Source of the DNA: Arcuatula senhousia
Taxonomy: Eukaryota > Mollusca > Bivalvia > Mytilida > Mytilidae
Length of the DNA: 64,000 bases
Reading direction: 5' to 3'
NCBI GenBank assembly: GCA_963971305.1
Contig: OZ020317.1
Coordinates: 22,152,001-22,216,000 of the forward strand
Made by a program: the position numbers and the translations under genes. Positions within the stretch are counted from its first letter, which is position 1; the number at the start of each line of letters is the position of its first letter. Positions 47,181 through 58,480 of this stretch are shown one piece after another. The notes under the pieces are model-generated. The model had not been told where the DNA came from, ran no database searches, and was given only the letters and a program-made list of their open reading frames with translations.

Positions 47181-49299
47181 CGAGTGATGGTATCCTTAGC
47201 ACGACTAAGTGCAATCCCTTGTTGTAATAACGGTAACATCCTTTTGTTCATGTAAATTAATACCACCCCTTTGTATAAAAAAAGACATTGCAAGCTTACC
47301 CGGAAAATTATTGATCTCAATTGTTCATACTGAATTTTATCAAAGGGAATGGTGTGGCAAATACCTGGATCTTCCATGTCTATCTTCAGGTTTGATAGTA
47401 CATTAGCATCTTCTAAACATGTGAGACTTGAAAAATAGAAGTGATGATCCCAGCAACAAACAGCCAAACACTTATCAGATTAATTATGAATCATTTCGTC
47501 TGATATGGGTTTTAATTTCCACCAGTGTCTGATATAGGAACAAATGTTTCTTGACAAAAAATGCCGTATTGTTAAGGTCTAAAAGCTAGTCATCGACATA
47601 AAAGTGTCGAATAAAAAAAACAGTTAAAATTGTACAAACACTTTCATTTAAAATAAGTTATGGAGACGCGTAGGACATTTCCTGTTATCAGAAGAGGAGT
47701 TGTTGATAGAAGGAAAACTTTATTTTTTAACATCTATTGCAAAAGCCAGACAAAATGTTTAAATTAAACAAAATGCATCTTTGTACAGTGATATCATAGT
47801 TTGTTTAAATACTTAAAAGATGTGCATGTCATGCCATTAAACAAAACAAATAAAAGTCAGGACTCAAAATGTGAAATGTATATTAAGACAAAAATGAAAA
47901 GTTGAAAAATGTTTAATCAGATGGAATCTAAATCATTGAAAGTCATGTAAAATGAGGAGATAATTTATCCAAAAGAACTCTTCTTTGTCTTTGAAAAATG
48001 GTGTAAATTCGCAAACATATATTGTCAATTGTTTCATGACATGGGAACTCAAAAGTGATCTTTGGCTTTCTTCGTTTAGTGAGATTAAATGAATTACATG
48101 TATTACTCTATTTTATTCACAAGGTTGGGCGGAGCTTAAATTTCTCAGTCTTTTAGGTAAAATTTAAACGAAGAATACCGAAATAATTGACCTGTGACCA
48201 ACCCGGGCAATAAAATTGAGTAATACTTTATGTTTTATATTTTGTCAACTACTAGATGCACAATCATGTACAAAGTATGCTATTAGAACTATCTGTATTA
48301 GACTAAGGTTGCTGGTGGTTGTCCATTGTGGTTTTTCTGAAGTGCCGCTTGATTGTGGGCTATGTCGCGTACACCTATTCCACATCTCATTAATTTCTAT
48401 TCGTAGGATACTTTGAAAAAATGCCAGAGTATGAGATATAAATTAGAAACATTCAGTAGCGTATATTGTATCTATGAAATAATTCTCGTTGTGCACAAAC
48501 ACATTTTTATATCTTATTTATATGGAGAGAATGTTTTAAATAAAGAAGGAGTTTTTTTTTAAGTTTTTCATGTATTTTTTTCCTCTTTCCATTTTAGAAT
48601 AATTTGATTCAAAAAATTTGTAGCATGATACATGTAGTATGTACTCGAATGCCTCTTCCAAGAATTTACTATCAATTAACACTTCAGTGTTTCCATATTA
48701 AGTTGTGTGGACGTGTATTAGGCGTCTTTTCTATCTGTAGTATGCCAATAGCAAATTAAACTATTCATTCATTCGGTCTTTCTTCCGCAGTTTTGTTTTC
48801 AGGCAATTGATACCATACGGATGTAAGCAACCATCCCTGTCTTTTCAAAATGTTAGTGTCTGCGTGTTATTAAAGCGTATGATTTTTTATTTGTATCATT
48901 ATTTAAAAAAAAAACAACTCAGAGATATTTTACAGTGTCCTATTATAAATCTTAAAATTTGGTTGAACAAAAAAAGCTGCCGTAAGTGTAAAAGTCTGAA
49001 TTGTTCGTTTTGTGTGCTTTTAATGCGTCTTTGATTATCAATTTGTGCAAGTAGCTTAGAGTTTATTTTAGTTTACATGCTTTGCTTTGTATAAGTATGT
49101 TCCATTACAATCAATTTGTTACCTCCCTTCTGTTTTCTGGCATGAATGAGTTAATGTCTACAAACATGATAAAGGTAGAATAGAATATTAAATACCACAG
49201 ATAAAATTCATGAAAACGTGTTGTACGCTGGCAGATTAGATAAGTAGGATTAAATGCTTGTATCAACAACTGCAAAATATGACAATGAAGATAAATAAA
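47181..49299. other. 2.1 kb without a gene
   Basis: AT-rich. No coding exon, tandem repeat or inverted structure recognised with confidence. Confidence 0.4.
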
Positions 49300-49315
49300 A
49301 ATGAGACAAAAACAA

Positions 49316-50345
49316 CATCAACTGACGAGGGTGAACTCGGGTGCTCTGGAGAAGGAAGCAGTTCTTGCCTGCTATAGCACACACTTCGCGCTGCCCACCG
49401 TAAATCCAGTAAAGGAGTTTAAACAAAAAACAACGGCTGCCCTCATCTGAGAGAATGAGATACCATATTTGTCTATGAGTGCATAATGTCATCCGTAAAA
49501 TTTCTTGAGTAAAGCCAGCAGGCAAGGCGCAACATATGTCTATGTAATTTTTATGTCAGACATGACGCTCTTCTAATGGTAATAGGCGAAATTTCCGCGA
49601 AATCTTGAATAAAGAATCAATTGCGATATGTAAACTTTACAAGAATGGAAAGTTAACGATTGGAAAGTTGAAGTCATAACGTTTGTCATAGAGATTTGTT
49701 GAAAGTTTTTCCTTGAGAGTATTTCAAATGTATATCTAGATATGAAGCAGACTTTCTAGAATCAAATTTGTCAATTATCTCAAATTCCCGAGGATACATA
49801 AAATGAAAAAAAACCCCACCAAATCAAGAAATGCTCAGTGAAAGGATATCATCAATAATAATGAGGTTAATCTACATTTCGACATTGACTCTCAAGGAAG
49901 ACTTTCATAAAAGCTTTATAACAAACATGATGACTTCAACTTTAAAATCGTCAACTTTCCCTTTTTGTGTAGCAACATTCCGTCCGCTCCAGCTTATGGA
50001 GTTTACGTATCAAAATTGATTTGTTACTCCAGAGCTTGCGGGAATTACATCGATTTCCTTAATTGGCAGAGCGTCACCTTTGACACAGAAATTTCTGACT
50101 CAGGGTTATGTTGCTCCACGGTTCTGTCTTCACTCAAGAAATTTTACGGTAGACACCGTGCACTCGTAGACAAATATGGGATTTCTATCTCTTAAATGAG
50201 TGCAGAAGTTTGTTTGTCGTAAAATTTTGTTTTGTTTTCCTTTACCGGATTTGACACACTGAATTGGAAATAAGCAACACGACGGGTGTGCTATAACAGG
50301 AAGGAAGCGCTTACTCTTCCGGAGCACCTGAATTTACTCTTGTTA
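49316..50345. repeat. ~1-kb diverged inverted repeat
   Basis: The left arm (gtgctctggagaaggaagca...tagcacacac...ccatatttgtctatgagtgc...) is mirrored by the right arm (...gcactcgtagacaaatatgg...ggtgtgctataac...ttactcttccggagcacctg) around about 49860. The arms are about 500 bp and clearly diverged. The outer ends are repeat R in opposite orientation. Confidence 0.65.
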
Positions 50346-50489
50346 CGACTTAGGTTACTGTTTTTGGTTTCCGTTCAGTTGATTTTGTGTTTTGTGTTTC
50401 TTCGTGCTGTTCTTGTTCGTGTTTACCGGTTTCGTCGTTGCCCTTTCGTACTTTTGACACTCGAATGTCCCATAGGTACTTCTTTGCTC

Positions 50490-52150
50490 CTTTAAAATAG
50501 AGAGCCATTCTACGAGCGTTTATGTCTAGAAATAATTGTAAGAAGTCTGCTTCATGTGATCAGCAAGCACAGGTGCCCAATAAGCGCCCATTGGAAACCG
50601 AATTGTTTGATGTTTTTCTTGATTGTTTGTCTGGTAGGGTTAAACGCCCGTTTTTGATGCACCTGGGTCATATAGGACGTTCAGTTAAAATGGTGAAGGA
50701 AACCGGAGTAATCAGATAAAACCACAGACCCTGGGCATGTAACTGAAGACCAAGTGACATACAGATGGGGAGGTCCCTATTATTGGATAAAAAACACGCT
50801 CACCAAACTGAACCAATAAGTTGTATATAAAAAAGATTATTGGTCTTCTGTATATTTGTTCTTTTTCTTAGACTCGTTGGTGACAAAAGTAAGTCTTTGG
50901 ATTATTGACTACAAGATATTTGTACCTGCGTTTTCAAATCTTCTTTAAAACGCTGCGTAAAATCAGGTGTGTCAATCGCGTTTTGAGTTTTAAAGCGTGC
51001 AGAAATAGAAAGTCTTGATGCTGTTTCAAGATGAAACTGATTTACAGTAAGGGACGGACCTTTTAACTTGAAGGGGGGGGGGGGGGGCTTGGTTTATTGT
51101 TTTGGCCAGAAAAAAAATTATTTTGTGAATGCGTCATGACAGAATTTTTATTTTTTGAAAGCGTCGCGGCGACAGAATATTTTTTTTTATTATTAGCATT
51201 ATTTTATATGGCAGAAATTCTTCTTCAGAATATTTTTTTTTCTTACCCTCTGCTGCCAAAATATTTTTTTCATCAAAAATCAATTTCAAAATATTTTTTT
51301 AGGAAAAAACCAAGCCCCCCCCCCTTTCAAGTTAAATGGTCGGTCCCTAATTAATTTCTTTTGGAAATCTTCAGGAACTACATTTTATTAACACCATTTC
51401 TAGAATAAATTCATCAGAACTGGAATAAATTAGAAATACATTCGGAGGACCCCACAATGAAGAGCTGTTTTGTATGAATTTCTTGTAATTTAGGAATCCA
51501 ATAAAGGGATGGAATGTTCTCATAATCGACAAGAACAGAAAGGCCGATTAAGTGAATGACAGGTTTTTGATTTTTAATTAATTCTACCTAAGACAGTGTT
51601 GTTGCTGTGTGAGTGGTGATACTGCTAGTACAACCTACCCCCTATGAAACAAATAAGTGTTCCATGCATGAAAAATAATGTTATTTGTTGCTTTGTCTGC
51701 AAGCTATGCAGAATTTTAGCATTGCTCATTGAAACAGTTTCATTCTAGAATATTTTGCAAGAATACTGAACCAAATGTCAGCTCCAGTTATTTAGTTTTG
51801 TGTGTGTAATATAATGTTGTCTTTTTCATGGTGCTGTTTATCTTCGTATTAACTGGTTATGCCCTTGTCCTTTTGGACATTTGATATTCGAATGGACCAC
51901 CAGCACTTCTTTTTTTTTTAAATCTAATGACGAGTATTGCTAGAATGTAAAGTTTTATACATGTATTTATAGATATGTTTTTGGTTTTTGATACATTTTG
52001 TTGTGATTTTTAGCTGTGTATTAGATGTTGATTGTGTTTTCTGGTTCAATGTTCAGCTTCGTAGAGATTGTGAGATTTACATTTTTGTAATCATCTCCCT
52101 TTAGAACCTTTTTCACAGAGCAAAATAAAAAAAACAGGCAACATAATAAT
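50490..52150 (-). repeat. Duplicated segment B (distal part)
   Basis: Paralogue of 41590-42560 with an extra block at 50910-51830 that contains a Harbinger-like MITE. Distance between the two orphan genes it accompanies is about 7.9 kb. Confidence 0.6.
51051..51347. mobile_element. PIF/Harbinger-like MITE (297 bp)
   Basis: Ends GGGACGGACC and GGTCGGTCCC; inverted repeats of about 40 bp include a long G/C homopolymer run. Flanked by TAA at 51048-51050 and 51348-51350. GGG termini with a TAA/TTA duplication are typical of PIF/Harbinger. The interior has several aaaatatttttt words and no gene. Confidence 0.7.
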
Positions 52151-52155
52151 TCATA

Positions 52156-52161
52156 TTTATT
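52156..52161 (-). terminator. Poly(A) signal of orphan gene copy B
   Basis: Minus-strand AATAAA about 280 bp past the stop, in the same relative place as in copies A and D. Confidence 0.45.
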
Positions 52162-52437
52162 TAGAAATATAATTTACATTAAAAGTATAAAAAAAATATA
52201 CAATGTCATAACATGTAACTTTACATTCAATAGGAAAGCAACAAATGTTGTTCTTTAAATGTTCATGGCTTTTAGAGCACACGTCTATTTTCTTCACCAA
52301 AAATATTCTTGAGCTCTGGACATCCTTTTCTTATATGATGATGAATGAGCGTTCTATCGAGTCTGCGCAGGCAAAATACTAGTAGATTTTTACATTTGAC
52401 AATCATTCAACATGTAGAACAATTTAGATAACAGTTG

Positions 52438-52647
52438 TCACATAAATTTCTTCCAAGCTGCATCGATTTTACTTCCAAATCTTGTTAAATCTCCTCTTTC
52501 ATAAAAGGCTTTTACTTGCTGGTTAGTTTTACTACAAGAATTCTCGGTTTCATGGCTTAAGAAAATGCCACTCTGTTTTAGAGTTTTCATTTCAGAATCG
52601 ATGTGATGGGAAATTATATTGTCAGCTGTTGGTAGAACTATAGACAT
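52438..52647 (-). CDS. Orphan ~70-residue protein family, copy B (69 aa)
   Basis: A 69-residue protein starting at the ATG at 52647 (MSIVLPTADN) and ending KIDAAWKKFM. The three codons upstream in frame begin with TTG and are not needed. It shares ERGDLTRFGSKID exactly with copy A. This copy has the best promoter: TATAAAAG at 52763-52770, and an uninterrupted 3'UTR with a poly(A) signal at 52156. It is therefore the most likely functional member. No recognisable domain; charge-rich, soluble and intracellular by appearance. Function unknown. Confidence 0.65.
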   Translation of the reverse strand: MSIVLPTADNIISHHIDSEMKTLKQSGIFLSHETENSCSKTNQQVKAFYERGDLTRFGSKIDAAWKKFM

Positions 52648-52762
52648 CTTAAGCAATTCCAGTCCTTATAAATCGTAAGAGTTTTAAACAATCTGATTTT
52701 CGTGTTGATCTTACAAAAGCTTCTGTTGCTTAGATAATGATTTGAAAGATCAGTTCTTTCTG

Positions 52763-53060
52763 CTTTTATACACATTATACCACCTTCAGGTTAATAGCCG
52801 CTGATAGCCGGAAATGATACTGTGAAAATTAAAAGGGGCGGTGCTGTTTACCTGTTTATCTTATGACATTTTATTTCCTGTACGGGAATATTGTGACAAA
52901 AGCAGGGAAGATTGGAAACACCTTTCATGATGTTCACGTGTAAAGAACCTGTAATACTCGTTTTGAATAAACAGATCTTTAATATGGACAGAGAAGGTTG
53001 TTGTATTTTAGTGCATACTCTAGGTACAAATATATTTGTTCTTTGAATATCACGTGTACT
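52763..53060 (-). promoter_or_regulatory. Promoter region of orphan gene copy B
   Basis: Consensus TATAAAAG at 52763-52770, 116 bp from the ATG, then ggGGCGGTgc (~52836), TTTCCTGTACggg (52874-52886) and TTCACGTGtaaagaAC (from 52933). The second CGTG of the pair reads CCTG here. The distal aaatatatttgttctttgaatatcacgtg block matches relic C. Confidence 0.55.
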
Positions 53061-53454
53061 TGTATACAACTTGGTACATCAAGCTAAATTGAAGCATGCA
53101 GTTAACATAAGTAAATTAGTTAAAAAGCGATGGTGCCTAAAATATATTATTAGAAAAAAAAACATTAGAAAAAATCTGAGAAAATGTGTTCAAAATTGAA
53201 CTTCTTAAATTCAACGTGAAATAATCATTTGTTGATACAGATGTACACAAATTAATTGATTTTACCAATATTGTAGCACCTTGACTAACATCACCATTAC
53301 TGCCTGTTCCTCCCCTGCATGCAAACCCGATATAATTTGAAAGAAGCAAAGGTGCCAATCGGGCATCCGAATATCAAAGTCCGAAATGGCAAAGACAAAA
53401 CGAGCTAACACAAACTAGCAAAGGACGAAAAAAAAAAACAGACAACATATATAC
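53061..53454. repeat. Spacer with repeat R (-)
   Basis: 53355-53450 contains gggcatccgaatatcaaagt and ccgaaatggcaaagacaaaa, a short minus-strand repeat R copy. The rest is AT-rich spacer. Confidence 0.4.
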
Positions 53455-53579
53455 ACTCTGCCATAAGTTAAGCCGCACCCTATATATTTTTATAAGTACA
53501 CTTTCAAAGTTAAAATGCAAACGCCAGTTAACTTTATGATATATTTTTAATGTGTATGTAAACATAAACTCAGCATAGC

Positions 53580-53800
53580 ATATTACCTAATAAATAAATC
53601 TGAGCAAGTTTAATTTTTGGCGGGTAAATGACGGCCATGTTCGAAATGGCTGACGATAACAAAATTTTGATACAAAAAAAATTAACATGGCATACCACTA
53701 TTACCCTATATTCAAATTTTCATCAAAATCGAAGCAAATTCAATTTTTGGCGGGAAAACGGCGTCCATTTTGGAAATGGTCGACGATAAAAATAATTCGA
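53580..53800. repeat. Two-unit ~135-bp tandem repeat
   Basis: aatttttggcgggtaaatga and aatttttggcgggaaaacgg mark two diverged units, each followed by a cCATkTTsGAAATGGyyGACG phrase. Confidence 0.55.
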
Positions 53801-53869
53801 TATCGAACTCAGCATTCCACTTATACATTATAAATAAACTACTGAAAGTATTGCTTTCAAACTTAATAC

Positions 53870-54265
53870 ACTTGGTCAAAAGGGGTTATGGTACTTTAAA
53901 GGTCAAAACTAGCTTTTTTCATGTTTTTGTCAGGGCCTTAATTATATAAGTATAACAACTATTGCATATAGAGAAAACATGTTGCTGACTTAAACATTGT
54001 ACAAAAGTTTCTATTGGATCAAAGTTGTCAGATAACCCTTTACAGAGGTTAAGGCCTTTTAAAGTTCAAAAAGGCGTTTTTCATGTTTTTTTGTTCAAAG
54101 AATGTCAGAGTAGTATTGCAGACAAAAAAACTGGTGCTTGCTTATACTTCAGCACATTAGGCTCATCAAAAGACTTCATTGGGTTGATGCCAGATGACTC
54201 CTTATAGAAGACTCTTATGGCTTGAGGACCAGGTAAGCGATTCAGGCTCCTGGGAGCCTCTTGTT
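53870..54265 (+). repeat. Monomers with 3' hairpin end
   Basis: ggggttatggtactttaaag and ccctttacagaggttaagg mark two monomers of the 16.6-18.5-kb family; ends at 54228-54264 with AGGCTCctgGGAGCCT and CTTGTT. Confidence 0.65.
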
Positions 54266-55153
54266 AAATTTTATCTTGAAAACCGTAAGTGCTAGAGGGA
54301 AAGTTAGCATTGCAAAATTGTTTAGCTTATTGAGATCTACAAAAGTGATTTCAGGGTCAAATGGTCAGATCAACATTTTAAGAGTTCTGCCCCTGTAACT
54401 GTTTTCGACCAGTTAAAGCATGTTTGATTTGTGAGGGGAAGCTTTGTACCCGTGTTCTTTTTTCTAGATTGTTTAATTTCGATTCTATCCTAACTAATTG
54501 CTGTTACCTACCAAGTATGTTGCACACTAGGTTAGAGGCTCTTGTTTTGGCTATGTGCATGATAATAGAGACTTGTGTGGTTAAGCTGAGTGTTTTATGA
54601 TTGGTTCTGGTAGTCTCCTCGGCTAAGAAACCGAATGCATGTTATATTCATCTAGATACAACATACACAATTCATAAAATCAAAACCTTGAAATCTTCAT
54701 CAGAAGGTAGACGTCGTATTTTATAGAAATAATATCCGTGGCTATGTTTTATGCCACATCTACGGAAGTAAGGCGACAATTAGTGTTCGGGTCCGTTCGT
54801 CCGTCCCAAATATTGCGAGATGTCGTATGGGCATTTTCTTGTTAAAAATTCGGCACCATTTTGTGAACTATCAATGGAAATTGCCCTTTTGTCACAAAGC
54901 AATAATACGAATATATTAAAACAGTAAACATGTCAAACTAAAGGTAGTCCGTTTAATTTTATGCTGGTCTCGGATTAGAAAAGACAGGTGCAGATATGGT
55001 ATCCTAATTATAATGAATTGGCCCATCTTTTAACAGAATCACGGTTCTATTATGACTTTATATCTCTGAAATCATTTTTTCTGCATGCAAGGACTCAAAT
55101 CCTTTCCAAAGTAAATGATGAATTATCCCACTTTGATGCAAGTACTTCTTTGT
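54266..55153. other. Non-coding; possible 5' end of another hairpin family at ~54745
   Basis: Around 54745-54815, ttatgccacatctacgg...gttcGTCCGTCCC resembles the lead-in of the hairpin-ended families. No gene. Confidence 0.35.
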
Positions 55154-55166
55154 CCATTTATTAACT

Positions 55167-55450
55167 GAGGGCATGGGTGGCCGAGTGGTCTAAGGCGCTA
55201 GTTTAGATACCACAATATTGATCACTTAGTCTAGCCGATCACGTCTCAGCTGGTGTTCGGGTCTCGTTTGTATTAAAAAAAAAACTTCCCCAACCGTATG
55301 TGTTAAGGTGTGTCAGTTAACTGCCAAAGGTCGGTGGTTTCCTCTGGGTACTTTGGTTTCCTCCACCATTAAAACTGACCGCCCTGCATGGCCTAGGTGC
55401 GTCGATGAAGGACATTAAACACCACTTGAACACACATACACACACATTCA
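55167..55450 (+). mobile_element. Complete tRNA-derived SINE (284 bp)
   Basis: The tRNA-like head has GGTGGCCGAGTGGTCTAAGG (A-box region, tRNA-Leu/Ser-like) and a GTTCGGGTC B-box-like word. The body contains ggtttcctctgggtactttg and cctccaccattaaaactgac, typical of conserved-core SINEs in molluscs. The 3' end is AC-rich (cacacatacacacaca). Flanked by CCATTTATTAACT (55154-55166) and CCATTTATCAACT (55451-55463), a 13-bp duplication with one mismatch. V-SINE/RUDI or Meta-SINE membership is possible but not decided. Confidence 0.8.
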
Positions 55451-55463
55451 CCATTTATCAACT

Positions 55464-56289
55464 AGCACTTGTGCTTTATTTAACATTTCTTAGTTTAATT
55501 GTCTTCCGTAATTGAGAGTCTTTACATTATTGTTCTTCGACATTTGAGTACCGTTTGATCACACCAGACTTTGTGTATAGGATACTTTTACCGGCACTTC
55601 CCTCGCAAATTCTAACAGATGCTTTTTAAAGTGCCTCAGTCTTAAATCGTGCTTGTCTGTTATATTGAATGTTTCCGTTGAAAAACTGGACACTGATCTA
55701 TGTTTGCCAGCATGCATGTATATATATTTACTTATATGAGAGAGTTTTTGGAATTAAGTTTTTTTTTCAGAAACAACAGCGGTGTTTGGTGTTTTCACTC
55801 TTTAACATAAACTTTACTTTATGTTACAGTGACACAGATACCACAAACCTGAGAAAATTAAAACTAAAATTATCTCAGCACAGACACAAGGTCTCAGTTG
55901 CCTGAGTCATGAGTTTCATGAATACTTGAGATCTTGATCACCAATAATCTCATTCATTCTTCTTATTATCAAATAGGTCAATGTTAATTACAGTATAATA
56001 ACTAATCATAAATAAAAAAATAATGAAATCTATATCATGTATATTCGTGGAAAAGGTACATTTGACAAATCGAAAATAAACGATAAGATTCTATACTTTT
56101 ACACATTATTTCCAGTTCTCATCGAAAATTATTAAGAAATAAAGTTATATAATAAGAGCATTTTAAAATATTTGAGTTAGTGTATATTGGCCCGGGCCCG
56201 GGTTACTCGTTTTAGTCACCACCTTAAGATCTCTTTTCATTCGTTTCTTTTCCCTTCACTTATAACCCCTGTCAAAAAAAAAAAAAAAA
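55464..56289. other. No gene recognised
   Basis: AT-rich; a 17-bp A-run directly precedes the next exon's ATG. Confidence 0.4.
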
Positions 56290-56683
56290 ATGTACATGCC
56301 ACAGAAAATTGCTAAACAAGCGTGTATTGTGACATGGACATGCCTGAAAAGAAATAATTCAACATTTAGAAAATCATTACGCTATGCTTTAGACAGATGT
56401 AAATTTGAAGATTCAAAAGATGTACAGTTTGAACCATATTTTATACGAACCAGCCTCTCGCGTGATCCACTACACATGTCTCCATGGTTCATGGACAAGG
56501 AGGGCAATCAGGCTGATCCCTTGCGCGTTAATTTAAACGACGATTTGATATCATACAGAGTAAGCTTTAGTTCCTTGTTTAGGGAGGGTCTTCAAAAACT
56601 CTACAAGTGCATTGAAGGAGAAGATGTTCATGATGATTTATTGTTACCAATTGGAGCATTTACCAAATTTGTATCTGAAAAAG
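56290..56683 (+). CDS. Unrecognised multi-exon gene, first visible exon
   Basis: About 131 codons, either from the ATG at 56290 or from an acceptor (tgccacag, ending 56304). The frame reads KIAKQACIVTWTCLKRNNST... through PIGAFTKFVSEK and reaches a gt donor at 56684 (phase 1). The next exon, at 60505, begins in the matching phase after a clear polypyrimidine-AG. The protein looks soluble and globular (Trp, Cys, mixed charge) and matches no family I can name. The intron contains a 1.46-kb hAT-like element, a mariner-like MITE and fragments of other repeats. Confidence 0.55.
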
Positions 56684-56749
56684 GTACTTATACTTGCCTT
56701 AAGCATAGATATTTGGCACTGGCTACGTTTACACTGCTGTTAACTTAAG

Positions 56750-57016
56750 AAAACGTTAGGATTTCACGTGTAACATCAGTGTTCTAGCTAGGATTTTGTC
56801 AAGGCAGGGTCAGCTGCTCCCAAAAAGGGCAATTTTATTCACAAATGACACTATTAAAAAGGGCATTTGGTTCACATACCATACCTCACATATTTAACTA
56901 CAATGTAAACATGCTAAAAGGTATGAAGAATAACGTTATTAAAATTCAATCATTTCATAATCACTTCACATCATTTACAGGTGTACATAGAATTTCCATA
57001 TAAAATGTATCTACAT
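56750..57016. other. Intron sequence
   Basis: No feature beyond AT-rich intron DNA. Confidence 0.3.
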
Positions 57017-58474
57017 CAGGGATCGCGCTGGGCTTCGCCAATGTCGCAAATTGTGATTTTTTTTTCTTGCTGGCGACAAAAAGCAGCTGCTGGCGATTTT
57101 TCTGGTGCTTCAGTAAGTTTTATCATTTTCGACCGGAAATTGAATACACATCGCCAGTATTGATCAATGTCAACAGGTAAGTTATCGTGTGTGACCACGC
57201 GTCGCCACGGATGAGCAGGTAGATAATTGAATAGGTATACGGTAGATCACAGCAGGTTGAAGAAAGGATTAACGACTAATTAGAAATTGGGCTCACATCT
57301 TTTGATAATGCAATAAAGGTGTCAAAGCAGTGATCAGGAACAAATTTCTAATGTACACCTGAAGGACTTTAATTGTCCAAGCCAATTTGAGAAAGTATCG
57401 TGTGATGATTGCACACATGGCCTCATGTCAGCCAAGGTTTCAAAACAAATAATTGCCATTAAATCAAAATTATCTCCAGCTTGGGATGAGTTTTTATTCA
57501 CAAAACAATGAAAGAATACATGTAGTTATCTGTACATTAAGTTCCTCAAATAATCACAAGAATTAAAATACACATGTAAACAAACCATTCTATTTTTAGA
57601 ACAATTTAAATGAGGTTACTGAGGGATATATACACTATAATGATTTCAGAAAGCAAACAAAGAAAGGGAAGATAAATGAATCAAAATAAAACTAATTTTA
57701 TTATTCTTATTTAAAAAAATAAACTGAAAAGTTTTAGGAACAATAATATTTTTACCAAACTATTACCATCAGCTGTTTTTTTTTTCAAAATGAAATAAAT
57801 GAACAAACACATAACAACATTGAAATTAGAAGGGTTTTTTTTTGTTGTTGAGAAAATCATGATAATTTTTATTAAAACATTCTTTAGTAACCAAGTGAGT
57901 CATGATTGATGAATCTTTATAATGTGTCCAAATCTGTCAAACATTGATCTTTTGCAATCTCTGTTGGTCATGAAAATGTGATGGATTCTACAAAATTTTA
58001 TCTTTGCTTTCCTAAATAATACTTTTTTTTTCATAGTGCCCATTTAGTTCTTTCAGTGATCTTTATTCTCTAGGTTGAGTATTCATTCAAATGGTGCTGA
58101 TTTTTGTGTGTGTATTGTTATGTTTATTGTATTGTTATTATATTTTATTTGTATACAGGCAATAAACATGATAAATAATTAAATAAATCATGGTATGTTT
58201 TATTTAAAAAAAGATATCAAACAAGAAAGACTGGACACCTTCATCATTTATTATCAAAAAAGTCTTTCAATGAGAATAAACCATCCTTCAACATGCACTG
58301 AAAAAGAGACTGAAAACAATATTTTTTAACATAATATTACATCTAAACATACATTACACAAACATGACCCCTCAATGAAAACGGTACTGGCTACACGTAA
58401 TAAAAGCTGGCTACTTAATTTCAAATCTGGTGATTTTTCTGGCGACAAAAATTTTGAGGCCAGAGCAGCCCCTG
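57017..58474. mobile_element. 1,458-bp hAT-like element with 6-bp duplication
   Basis: Ends CAGGGATCGCGCTGG and (complement of right end) CAGGGGCTGCTCTGG; both ends carry CTGGCGACAAAA words inside. Flanked by CTACAT on each side (57011-57016, 58475-58480). CAGGG termini suggest hAT; a 6-bp rather than 8-bp duplication fits a hAT subgroup. No transposase. Confidence 0.65.
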
Positions 58475-58480
58475 CTACAT

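Noticed and set aside
50522..50719. 65-codon frame (starting MSRNNCKKS)
   Set aside because: The paralogous segment at 41635 breaks the frame and a third copy at 46040 is also non-coding, so it is part of the array repeat.
55167..55260. Functional tRNA-Leu or tRNA-Ser gene
   Set aside because: The A-box is good but the rest does not fold as a cloverleaf and the unit is flanked by a 13-bp duplication, so it is a SINE head.
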